From CBDBKL01 sp965206675 (GTDB taxonomy: Bacteria; Bdellovibrionota; Bdellovibrionia; Bdellovibrionales; JAKFYE01), in assembly GCA_965206675.1 (NCBI GenBank), contig CBDBKL010000005.1, positions 1-64,000 on the forward strand: DNA of 64,000 nucleotides, in the 5' to 3' direction. A program made the position numbers and the translations under genes. Below the pieces are notes generated by a model. It did no database searches, was not told the DNA's origin, and worked only from the letters and a program-made list of their open reading frames with translations. Below are positions 34,555 to 42,368 of this stretch, in pieces. Positions within the stretch are counted from its first letter, which is position 1; every line of letters starts with the position of its first letter.

Positions 34555-35241
34555 TTAAGACGTTTTATCTCCCTCATCATCAGATTCAGAGGGAGCGTCT
34601 TCCTTTTTACCCTTTCCAATAACTTCAGGTTCTTCTGTTTCTCCTTCTTCAGCTACAGCGGGTTTCTCTTCCTCCTCTTGAACAACTGTAACCGTTACAA
34701 TTGTTGAACTGGAATCTGTAATAGGTTTAACATTTGGTGGAAGCTGAATATCACTTACATGTAATGAGTCATGTATACCTAAAGAAGAAACATCTACAGA
34801 AAGGTTTTCTGGAATATCTGTGGGTAGACATTCCACTTCTATATTGTGACGGATCACTTGTAACAATCCTCCATCTTGTAAGCCAATAGGTTTACCGTCA
34901 AACTTTAAAGCCACAGAGACAACAATCTTTTTCATTAAATCTACAGCGAGAAGATCGATATGAATGGGGTTTCTAGAGACTGGGTGGATGAAAACATCTT
35001 TCATCAAAACTTGCATACCGTTAATATTTTTGTCGTCTGATTTGAGTTTAAAAAGTGTATTTTCATATTTTGGTTTTGCATATTTAACGATCCACTTTTC
35101 TTCGATGGAGAATACATGATTTTTTGTTTTAGCACCATAGAGTACGCCGGGAGTTCTTTTCTTTTGGCGTAAAGTTCTAGAGGCGTGTTTACCGGTAGAT
35201 CTGGGTTGAACTTCTAATTCAATGGCCTGTCCTGTTGTCAT
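34555..35241 (-). CDS. rplY: 50S ribosomal protein bL25, CTC (general stress) type
   Basis: A 228-residue bL25/CTC protein that binds 5S rRNA. The N-terminal bL25 domain (RSTGKHASRTLRQKKRTPGVLYG) is followed by the beta-barrel TL5/CTC C-terminal domain (EVECLPTDIPENLSVDVSSL) and an acidic tail (EEEEKPAVAEEGETEEPE). The two-domain form is usual outside gammaproteobacteria. It lies between prs and pth, 15 bases and 5 bases from them respectively. Confidence 0.95.
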   Translation of the reverse strand: MTTGQAIELEVQPRSTGKHASRTLRQKKRTPGVLYGAKTKNHVFSIEEKWIVKYAKPKYENTLFKLKSDDKNINGMQVLMKDVFIHPVSRNPIHIDLLAVDLMKKIVVSVALKFDGKPIGLQDGGLLQVIRHNIEVECLPTDIPENLSVDVSSLGIHDSLHVSDIQLPPNVKPITDSSSTIVTVTVVQEEEEKPAVAEEGETEEPEVIGKGKKEDAPSESDDEGDKTS

Positions 35242-35256
35242 GACAATCCCTTTCGT

Positions 35257-36201
35257 TTAAAGAAATAATGAACTTACAGATTCATTATTATGTATTCTCC
35301 GTATGGCATCAGCAATAACAGGAGCTATTGAAATCACACGGATTTTTTTACAAGCCAAAGCCTCAGATCGGAGTGGAATGGTGTCCGTAACCAGAACTTG
35401 TTCGAGTTGGCTATTGCTTAATCGCATCACCGCTGACTCTGAAAAGACTGGATGTGTGGCAATGGCAAAGACTTGTTTTGCCCCATTTTTAACAAGGCTG
35501 TCAACAGCTTGTGTAAGAGTTCCTGCTGTGTCGATCATGTCGTCTAAAATAATAGCGTATTTGTCTTTAACGGTTCCAATAAGATAAAAAGCCTTGGCCT
35601 CATTGGGACCTGTACGACGCTTATCAATAATAGCAATAGAGGCATCAATGCGCTTTGCAAAGGCTCGAGCTCTCTCTACACCGCCGGCGTCAGGGCTAAC
35701 AACAACATAGTCTTTTCCCGTGCCTTGCTCTCTATGCCATGCTCGCGCAAATGTAGGGATAGCGAATAAATGGTCCACAGGAATGTCAAAAAATCCCTGA
35801 ATGGGGTCGGAGTGAAGATCTACACATAGAAGGCGTCGAGCCCCAGCAGAAGTGAGTAAATCGGCAACACATTTTGCAGAAATAGGAGCCCTTGGGGCCG
35901 CTTTGCGGTCTTGGCGTGCATATCCGTAATAGGGTATGACGGCTGTGATTCTTGAGGCAGAAGCGCGTTTTAATGCATCCATAATGATAAATAGCTCCAT
36001 ATAGGCTTCATTAACGGGAGGGCATGTGCTTTGAATGACAAAAACGTCGTCACCACGGACATTTTCTTGGATTTCAATTTGTACTTCGCCATCAGCAAAG
36101 CGTTTTAAAGCACAATGTCCAAGGTCTGCCCCAATTTCTTTGGCAATTTTTTCAGCGAGTTCGGGGTTTGATGATCCTGAGAATAATTTAAGTGAGTTCA
36201 T
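35257..36201 (-). CDS. prs: Ribose-phosphate pyrophosphokinase
   Basis: PRPP synthetase makes the activated ribose used for nucleotides, histidine, tryptophan and NAD; nadC here is one consumer. Signatures are FADGEVQIEIQENVRGDDVF, YGYARQDRKA, DLHSDPIQGFFDIPVDHL and the PRPP loop ILDDMIDTAGTLTQA. Length is 314 residues, as usual for class I. It is the first gene of the minus-strand operon and is divergent from the TolC-like gene. Confidence 0.97.
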   Translation of the reverse strand: MNSLKLFSGSSNPELAEKIAKEIGADLGHCALKRFADGEVQIEIQENVRGDDVFVIQSTCPPVNEAYMELFIIMDALKRASASRITAVIPYYGYARQDRKAAPRAPISAKCVADLLTSAGARRLLCVDLHSDPIQGFFDIPVDHLFAIPTFARAWHREQGTGKDYVVVSPDAGGVERARAFAKRIDASIAIIDKRRTGPNEAKAFYLIGTVKDKYAIILDDMIDTAGTLTQAVDSLVKNGAKQVFAIATHPVFSESAVMRLSNSQLEQVLVTDTIPLRSEALACKKIRVISIAPVIADAIRRIHNNESVSSLFL

Positions 36202-36384
36202 TTTTAAGAGCGTCTTATCGTGAAGGGGCTGTGAAGTCCACTAAAAGTGTGATTTCTAAAGAAAATGGCTTGTTTAAAAATATTTTATTCGCTATTGCAA
36301 TGACTGATTATCTGAAGAAAATTTTATAAATTACATCTTTGTTTTGGAAAAAACCTCTCTTTATTCCTATTGTAGAGGGTCAAA

Positions 36385-37680
36385 ATGGTACGAAATGTAA
36401 GTGTTTTATTTATTATCTTTATATCTCAGTTGGCACTATCGGAAGTGTCTCGTGTTTCTCTGTCTGAAGCCATTGAAAAGGGACTGCAAAAAAATCTTGA
36501 TTTGCAAGTAGAGCGTAAAAAGATTTTAGCGGCTGAGGCAGATATCTTAAGAACAAAGGCAGAAAGATATCCTCGGTTAAAACTTATGACGGGAGTGGGG
36601 CCTATTAGTGGAGCTACAGGTGATGCTATTAATGGTTCAACTCATCCTGAATATGGTGTGGGGTATTCTGCAAACATAGAGCTGCATCAACCTCTTTACA
36701 GTTGGGGACGTATTGATGGGGCCATTGAAGCCGCTCGCCAGGGGAAAGTTGTCAAAGAACAAGAGGTAAAAGTCAAAGAGCTAGATATGATACGTAGATT
36801 GAAAAAGTTCTACTACGGTTACCTTTTGGCGAAGACTTTAAAGCGTTATGTGGATCGTGGTGTAAGAGACGTAAGAAGAGCCTTAAACCATCTTAAGAAA
36901 AAAGATAATGTACAAGCGCAACGTTACCGTTTGGGTATTTTACTTTCACAAATAGAAGGTCGGCAGTTGTCTTTAGAGAAGGATATGGAGCTGGCAAAAA
37001 CAGGTTTTAATGAAATAATGGGAACAAAAGATTATGTTCCCAAAGGGAATAGACTTTTAAATAAAAAACATACTTTAAAGCCTTTGTCTTATTACCTTGA
37101 TTTAGCTCATGAACATCGCCCTGAATTTCGCCAACTTGAGGCGGGTCTTTTAGCAAAAAAAGCTCTGACAAAGGCTGAAACTCGTGCAAATTGGCCTTTG
37201 ATAGGCGTGTTGTTAAAATATGATTTTACAAAAGCCCCTATTCGAGAAGCCCAAAGTAGTCCTTTTGCTTATGATCCTTTTAATAAAAGCGAGGGAACTG
37301 TAGGTATAGGTTTTCAATGGAATTTTCATGTGGGTTCAGCAAAGACTGAGAAATTGCGAGCTGAAGTAGCCGTTTTACAAGCTCAACAGTCCCAAATGGA
37401 TGTGAAGCTAAACAGTCTTGTAAAGCAGGCTTGGTTGAATGTCAGTGCTGTAGAGGACAAAAAAAGAGCAGCTCAAAAAGGGTATGGAATTGGTAAAAAA
37501 TGGTTTGATAAGGTAATGGTAGGGTTTAAGACAGATATTGTTGACGCTGAAGATGTGGTACCAGCCTACCAAGCACGTATTGAAACATTGGGAACTTTTT
37601 ACCAAGTCATTTTTGATAGTGAGATGGCCTGGGCAGCTCTATCTCAAGTTGTTGGAAAAGAAGTTGATTCCCACCAATAA
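36385..37680 (+). CDS. TolC-family outer membrane protein
   Basis: A 431-residue outer-membrane efflux protein. A signal peptide (VLFIIFISQLALS) is followed by two long alpha-helical hairpin halves, e.g. SLSEAIEKGLQKNLDLQVER and LDLAHEHRPEFRQLEAGLL. Each half contains strand segments such as YSANIELHQPLYSWGRIDGA and GTVGIGFQWNFHVG. It would form a trimeric channel for type I secretion or multidrug efflux. No inner-membrane pump or adaptor gene is adjacent, so its partners are encoded elsewhere. Confidence 0.88.
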   Translation: MVRNVSVLFIIFISQLALSEVSRVSLSEAIEKGLQKNLDLQVERKKILAAEADILRTKAERYPRLKLMTGVGPISGATGDAINGSTHPEYGVGYSANIELHQPLYSWGRIDGAIEAARQGKVVKEQEVKVKELDMIRRLKKFYYGYLLAKTLKRYVDRGVRDVRRALNHLKKKDNVQAQRYRLGILLSQIEGRQLSLEKDMELAKTGFNEIMGTKDYVPKGNRLLNKKHTLKPLSYYLDLAHEHRPEFRQLEAGLLAKKALTKAETRANWPLIGVLLKYDFTKAPIREAQSSPFAYDPFNKSEGTVGIGFQWNFHVGSAKTEKLRAEVAVLQAQQSQMDVKLNSLVKQAWLNVSAVEDKKRAAQKGYGIGKKWFDKVMVGFKTDIVDAEDVVPAYQARIETLGTFYQVIFDSEMAWAALSQVVGKEVDSHQ

Positions 37681-37810
37681 TGTATAGTGGGCTATGGACA
37701 AGATGGCTAAAATAGCTATAATAGGTGACCTTTGCTTAGGATTTAGGCATGGGGATTGTTATATGTTATTTACTATTGGGTAAAACAAAAAAGAGATAAG
37801 GAATATTTAA

Positions 37811-39121
37811 ATGCGTTCAGATCAGAGTCGAGTAGGGGTTCTCATACCGGGATTAGGTGCTGTTGCAACAACATTTATATCGGGCGTGCTTGCTGTTAAA
37901 AAGAAGATGGGGCTTCCGATTGGATCTCTTTCTGAATTAGGGGATTTAGAGATTGAGGAATCAAAGGTCAAATTGAAATCTGCCCTACCACTGTTGCCTT
38001 TAGAAAATCTTGTTTTTGGAGGCTGGGATGTCCATGGAGAAAATGCCTATCAAACGGCTTTAAGATCTGAAGTTTTAGAAAAGACGTTAATTGAAGGGCT
38101 CAAGCCTGATTTGGAAAAAATTCAAGCCATGGATGCTGTTTTTGACCCTGCATTTGTGAAATACATCAAATATCCTTATCGTAAGGCGGCTGAAAATAAA
38201 TTTGAACTGGCTCAGCTTTTACGCAAAGACATTTGTCGTTTTAAGTCAGAAAATCAATGTGACCGTTTGGTTATGGTGTGGTGTGGATCAACAGAGGCCT
38301 TTATCCAAGAAGGTCCAGATCATCAGTCTATTGAGTCCTTTGAAAGAGCAATGAAAATGAATAGCAACCAAGTGGCACCATCTATGATTTATCTCTATGC
38401 TGCACTTATGGAAAAAGTTCCCTTTGCTAACGGAGCTCCTAACTTGAGCGTGGAATTGCCATGCATGAGGCAGCTTGCAAAAGAAAAGGGAGTGCCCCTT
38501 GCAGGAAGTGACTTTAAAACAGGTCAGACACTTATGAAAACAATGATCGCTCCTGGTTTAAAATCCAGAATGATTTCTATTCATGGTTGGTTTTCTACAA
38601 ATATTCTGGGCAATCGTGATGGTGAAGTTTTACAAGATCCCAAAAGTTTTAAATCCAAAGAGGTTTCTAAGTTGGGTGTATTAGATAGTATTTTAGAACC
38701 CAATCATCATCCGGAATTGTATGCTGATTTAGATCACGCTGTTCGTATAAATTACTACCGTCCTCGTGGTGATTCTAAGGAGGGGTGGGATAATATTGAT
38801 ATAAAGGGATGGTTAGGTTATCCTATGCAAATAAAAGTGAATTTTTTGTGTCGTGATTCGATTCTCGCTGCACCGATTGTTTTGGATTTAGTACAATTTT
38901 TGGATTTGGCGGCTCGTGCAGGAAAAAGTGGGATTCAAGAATGGCTTTCCTTTTATTGGAAAGATCCTGCGGTAGCGAATAAAGAGGTCGTTCATGCGTT
39001 ACATGAACAGCATGAGATGCTTCAGTTAGAGCTTAGGAATATCTATGAGAAGTGGCATGAAGAAAGTGTGGAAAACAAAGTGTCGTCGACTTTTAGTGAA
39101 AAATTGTTCGGAAAAATATAA
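37811..39121 (+). CDS. ino1: myo-Inositol-1-phosphate synthase
   Basis: A 436-residue NAD-dependent enzyme that converts glucose 6-phosphate to inositol 1-phosphate. Family features are the NAD-binding VLIPGLGAVATTFISGV, GWDVHGENAYQTAL, AGSDFKTGQTLMKT, the NRDGEVL variant of the NNDG motif, and DHAVRINYYRPRGDSKEGWD near the C-terminus. Length is close to that of eukaryotic-like and actinobacterial enzymes. The lipid-synthesis gene 41 bases downstream points to use in inositol phospholipids rather than in free-inositol solutes. Confidence 0.9.
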   Translation: MRSDQSRVGVLIPGLGAVATTFISGVLAVKKKMGLPIGSLSELGDLEIEESKVKLKSALPLLPLENLVFGGWDVHGENAYQTALRSEVLEKTLIEGLKPDLEKIQAMDAVFDPAFVKYIKYPYRKAAENKFELAQLLRKDICRFKSENQCDRLVMVWCGSTEAFIQEGPDHQSIESFERAMKMNSNQVAPSMIYLYAALMEKVPFANGAPNLSVELPCMRQLAKEKGVPLAGSDFKTGQTLMKTMIAPGLKSRMISIHGWFSTNILGNRDGEVLQDPKSFKSKEVSKLGVLDSILEPNHHPELYADLDHAVRINYYRPRGDSKEGWDNIDIKGWLGYPMQIKVNFLCRDSILAAPIVLDLVQFLDLAARAGKSGIQEWLSFYWKDPAVANKEVVHALHEQHEMLQLELRNIYEKWHEESVENKVSSTFSEKLFGKI

Positions 39122-39162
39122 TAAAAAAACAGCAACATATACCGATCATTTTATAGGATGTT

Positions 39163-39924
39163 ATGTTTTATAAAGTTGAATTTTTAAGTATTTATGGGCT
39201 TATTTTTACTTTTGGATTATTCCTTATATTTTCTGTTAGGCAACGTGTTTTAAGACGCGCTTTCAGCGATCGTATTGAGCAAGATGGTGGTAGTGCTTTT
39301 CTTGGTAAGCATTTTATGGAGTTTGGGTATTGGGTGATAAAACCTCTAACATATTTTTGTGTCACCATGGGGGTATCTCCTAATCTGATCTCTTTAGTCT
39401 GTTTAATGTTTGGATTAATTTCTGGTGTCTGTTTTGGCTTGGGCTATTTTTTTGAAGCGGGTTTGATGGGGATCTTGAGTGGCTTGATGGACGCTCTGGA
39501 TGGTCGTGTGGCTCGTGCTACCGGAAAACAAAAATTATCAGGGGTTCTCTTAGATTCTACTGTTGATCGTATTTGTGAAATGGCTGTCGGTTTTGGACTT
39601 ATTTACTACTATAGAGATGATGGATTAGCTTTAATTGTGACTTTTGCAATGCTCTTAGGTGCTGTTATGACAAGTTATACAACGGCAAAGAGTGAATCTC
39701 TACAGGTTAAAGGATTGCCTCGTGGTGTAATGAGGCGTGGGGAAAGAGCAACCTATATTAGTATTGCAGCTATCTTTTCGCCTTTTCTGGCGTTGTATAC
39801 AGAGCCTTCCTTTGTTGAAAAGCCTCGTTTCTTATTAATGCTGGGAACTTTGATATTAGTTGCCTTGGGTTCTCTATATTCATCTGTGAAGCGAAATATT
39901 TGGCTCTATAAACATCTTTCGTGA
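39163..39924 (+). CDS. CDP-alcohol phosphatidyltransferase (probable phosphatidylinositol-phosphate synthase type)
   Basis: A 253-residue membrane enzyme with the complete family motif: D110, D113-G114, A117-R118, G127, D131 and D135, in the exact D-x2-DG-x2-AR-x8-G-x3-D-x3-D spacing. Six or so hydrophobic segments surround it. These enzymes move a phosphatidyl group from CDP-diacylglycerol to an alcohol. Adjacency to ino1 makes inositol 1-phosphate the best guess for the acceptor. Phosphatidylglycerol phosphate synthase is the alternative but is less likely in this setting. Confidence 0.85.
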   Translation: MFYKVEFLSIYGLIFTFGLFLIFSVRQRVLRRAFSDRIEQDGGSAFLGKHFMEFGYWVIKPLTYFCVTMGVSPNLISLVCLMFGLISGVCFGLGYFFEAGLMGILSGLMDALDGRVARATGKQKLSGVLLDSTVDRICEMAVGFGLIYYYRDDGLALIVTFAMLLGAVMTSYTTAKSESLQVKGLPRGVMRRGERATYISIAAIFSPFLALYTEPSFVEKPRFLLMLGTLILVALGSLYSSVKRNIWLYKHLS

Positions 39925-39992
39925 TTTTACTACACTTCAGGGAAATAAGGGTTTTCGGAAAGTTTCCAGTTTTATGAAAGTTTAGGAGCTTT

Positions 39993-40904
39993 ATGAGTAA
40001 GTACCTCTCAATTTTAGTTTTCTTTGTGGCTATCATTTGGTGGATGAATCGCACAGATACACCTCCGTTATCAGAATCTATTTTGGACGTGGTTGATGAA
40101 GAGGAGGAAAAAGAAGAGAGTCCAGAGCCTATACAACAGGTGATTGAACATCAAAAAAAGGATTCGAAGCCTTCTATGGTTCAAAAGAAGGAAACTTATA
40201 AAGAGACTAAAAGGGAGCAAGTTGATTATAGAGTGGTTAAAGGGCAGGCCATTGCCTTTGGCGATATTCTTTTAGGAGAAGTCAAAGGGGCTCAGGATGG
40301 AGACAGAGGAATGTATGAGGTCAAAGAAGATAGAAAGCTTCTTTGGCCGACCTCTATTATTCCTTTTGCTGTTCATAAAGATTTACCTCGACCAGAGAGA
40401 ATAGATGCTGTTGTGGAGTATTTTAATTTACACACACCTGTGCAATTGGTTCCTTGGGCGGGAGAAGAGGATGGAATATTTTTTATCTCTGGAGAGGAAA
40501 ATTGTTATTCGTATTTAGGGAGACGGGGAGGTCATCAACCTATTGTACTATCTGATAAGTGTGAGTTTAAAGAAATTTTGCATGAAGTGATGCACGCTTT
40601 GGGCTTTATTCATGAGCAGTCTCGCCCTGAAAGAGATAATTGGGTAGAGATTTTATGGAATAATATTAAGATGGAATTTAAATCACAGTTTTCTGTTGTC
40701 CCAGAAGAATGGGTAGAACACTACAGAGGCGGACCTTTCGTGTTTGATTACAATTCCATTATGATTTACTGGCCGAATGCATTTGCTAGGTCACCAAATG
40801 TAAATACCATGCAATCCAAAACACATACGAAAATAGAACCCACAAAAGGTGCGTTGAGTCCTCTTGATATTGAGAGGCTTTATGTTTTGTACGGCGACAT
40901 TTAG
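39993..40904 (+). CDS. Astacin-like (M12A) zinc metalloprotease, membrane-anchored
   Basis: A 303-residue protein with an N-terminal signal anchor (YLSILVFFVAIIWWM), a charged linker, and an astacin catalytic domain from about 105 onward. The zinc site HEVMHALGFIHE is at 197-208, followed by the RPERDNW stretch seen in astacins. The Met-turn is SIMIYWPN, with Ile where most members have His. Two Cys (171 and 190) probably form the one disulphide. It is likely a periplasmic or exported endopeptidase. Predatory and pathogenic bacteria often carry such enzymes. Confidence 0.87.
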   Translation: MSKYLSILVFFVAIIWWMNRTDTPPLSESILDVVDEEEEKEESPEPIQQVIEHQKKDSKPSMVQKKETYKETKREQVDYRVVKGQAIAFGDILLGEVKGAQDGDRGMYEVKEDRKLLWPTSIIPFAVHKDLPRPERIDAVVEYFNLHTPVQLVPWAGEEDGIFFISGEENCYSYLGRRGGHQPIVLSDKCEFKEILHEVMHALGFIHEQSRPERDNWVEILWNNIKMEFKSQFSVVPEEWVEHYRGGPFVFDYNSIMIYWPNAFARSPNVNTMQSKTHTKIEPTKGALSPLDIERLYVLYGDI

Positions 40905-40955
40905 GCTTCGATTTGTATTTGTCTTATTTCGCAAATTTCTTTTTTGTTTTGAACT

Positions 40956-41081
40956 GGGAACTTTTTCTCAAGGATTTCAAAAGCTCAAACAATTCTGAGG
41001 GCCGCAGGCTCGTCTCTCCCTTTGGGAGATACGCCCTGCGCCTCAGAAAACTCGTTTTGAAATCCTTGAGAAAAAGTTCCC
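40956..41081. repeat. Palindromic repeat R2, copy c
   Basis: The arms are GGGAACTTTTTCTCAAGGAT and ATCCTTGAGAAAAAGTTCCC, an exact complement over 20 bases, with AAAGCTC/CGAGTTTT-like material inside. The centre matches copy a (GGCCGCAGGCTCGTCTCTCC, then GGGAGATACGCCCTGCGCC). A further TACGCCCTGCGC piece occurs at about 41121. It lies about 50 bases after the astacin gene. Its exact arms suggest the youngest copy in the window. Confidence 0.92.
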
Positions 41082-41358
41082 TCTGCAAGATTAAAATAAG
41101 TAAATGCGTCCTCTATCACGGTACGCCCTGCGCTCGGAGAAGAAAAAATAACCTCATCTCGTTTTAAGGGGTGTTTGGTTCAAAAAATAACTAAGAAGAA
41201 GATCGAGTGGGGCTGATAAAAACATCGTAAAATTTTCATGCTGAAAAGCCTAGAAATAAAGGAAAATATAAATATTATAGGGTACTTAATGCGATACAAC
41301 ATATTTCTTTACATAACGCGTTATTATGGTTATACAATCAGTTAGGCGAGTTATGTTC

Positions 41359-41390
41359 TTTGACAGTTTTTTGAAGTGTCAAAAAACTTC
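41359..41390. promoter_or_regulatory. Mutually exclusive hairpins in the leader of the 41.5-kb gene
   Basis: Two stems share bases. GTTTTTTGA-agtg-TCAAAAAAC (41366-41387) is a perfect nine-base stem with a tetraloop. TTTGACA (41359-41365) can instead pair with TGTCAAA (41377-41383) around an 11-base loop. The stretch TTCTTTTCTTTC follows. This could be a terminator for upstream transcription or a simple attenuator for the gene about 75 bases downstream. Confidence 0.4.
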
Positions 41391-41465
41391 TTTTCTTTCA
41401 AAGAAATAGCTTTGTAGACTTAAAGAAGGTTGTTGAAGAGAGAGTATTTTTGGGAGGTTATTACA

Positions 41466-42128
41466 ATGACAAAAAAAATCCATTTTATTTTTCTTTTATT
41501 GGCTATGATTTTTGTTTATCAAGCAGAAGGTAATGAATCTTCATCTGAATCCACAACAACATCTTTATCATCTAAACTCTATGCTGAAACTTCCTATGGT
41601 GAATCTTATGGGACAATGACTTATGAGGATGTAGAGACAGGTCAGGTAACAAGAAATCATATCCATATGAGTGGATTTTTAAATAGCTCTTCTAATAAAT
41701 GGGGTTCAGAGGGAAAAGGCGAAGATATGGGGCGATTTAACTTTGGTCTTACCCACTTTAGAGGTCCGAGTGAATGGATTGGTGATGTCGCTATCCGTAC
41801 AGAGTTAACAACTTATCGAGTGAATGGGCGACAGCCTGTAAAACTCGCAGCTCTTCCCATGCTTTTTTACCCTGAATGGACTGATGAGTTTCCCATCTAT
41901 TTTGGTATTGGTATGGGCTTGGGTATTATGTTTAATTCTCCCCAAAACGAATCAGCTTTTACTTTTGAATATCAAGCCTCTCTTGGTTTTAAATTTGATA
42001 AAATATTTTCTCCCTCTGAGGGTTGGGGCTTTTTTCTTGAAGGTGGAATCAAAAATCACCTGAACATTCTTTCAAGGGGAGAGTTTGACAGTGAGTATAT
42101 TGCTGCAGGAGTTTCCTTCCAGCTTTAA
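41466..42128 (+). CDS. Predicted outer-membrane beta-barrel protein
   Basis: A GGGAGG site points to the ATG at 41466, giving about 220 residues with a signal peptide (IHFIFLLLAMIFVYQAEG). The mature part alternates polar and hydrophobic residues in short strands, with many Gly and aromatic residues (AETSYGESYGTMTYEDVETG, FGIGMGLGIMF, SEYIAAGVSFQL), and ends in a barrel-like VSFQL. No specific family is recognised. The leader carries the overlapping hairpins noted at 41359. Confidence 0.65.
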   Translation: MTKKIHFIFLLLAMIFVYQAEGNESSSESTTTSLSSKLYAETSYGESYGTMTYEDVETGQVTRNHIHMSGFLNSSSNKWGSEGKGEDMGRFNFGLTHFRGPSEWIGDVAIRTELTTYRVNGRQPVKLAALPMLFYPEWTDEFPIYFGIGMGLGIMFNSPQNESAFTFEYQASLGFKFDKIFSPSEGWGFFLEGGIKNHLNILSRGEFDSEYIAAGVSFQL

Positions 42129-42136
42129 AGAAGAAA

Positions 42137-42235
42137 TTAAGAGTCTATCTTAAAACCAACCACCAACTGCGACTGCGGCCATCTGCCTTCCAGTAAAAAA
42201 TCGTGTTCCAAGCTACACCCATTTTTTGCTTTCAT
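42137..42235 (-). CDS. Possible 32-residue minus-strand peptide
   Basis: An ATG at 42235 opens a frame (MKAKNGCSLEHDFLLEGRWP to VVGFKIDS) on the strand opposite the two neighbouring genes. The composition looks protein-like, and an AAGG abuts the start, but the spacing is wrong for a ribosome site. It may be the tail of a decayed gene: the frame stays open some 18 codons further upstream before a stop. I list it as low confidence only. Confidence 0.25.
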   Translation of the reverse strand: MKAKNGCSLEHDFLLEGRWPQSQLVVGFKIDS

Positions 42236-42368
42236 CCTTGTTGCACACAAATCACAAAGTTGGGGTAGGCTAACTTTACAGGGTTAGCTTAAATAATTGT
42301 GATATAAAAGAAAAAGCGTTATGTTCTGCCTTAAGTCTTAGTGAGTTCAAGAGGCTCTAGGCATAACT

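Noticed and set aside
40913..41167. An 84-codon frame after the astacin gene
   Set aside because: It runs through R2 copy c and simply reads the palindrome; the corresponding translation at 10.2-10.4 kb confirms that it is repeat-derived.
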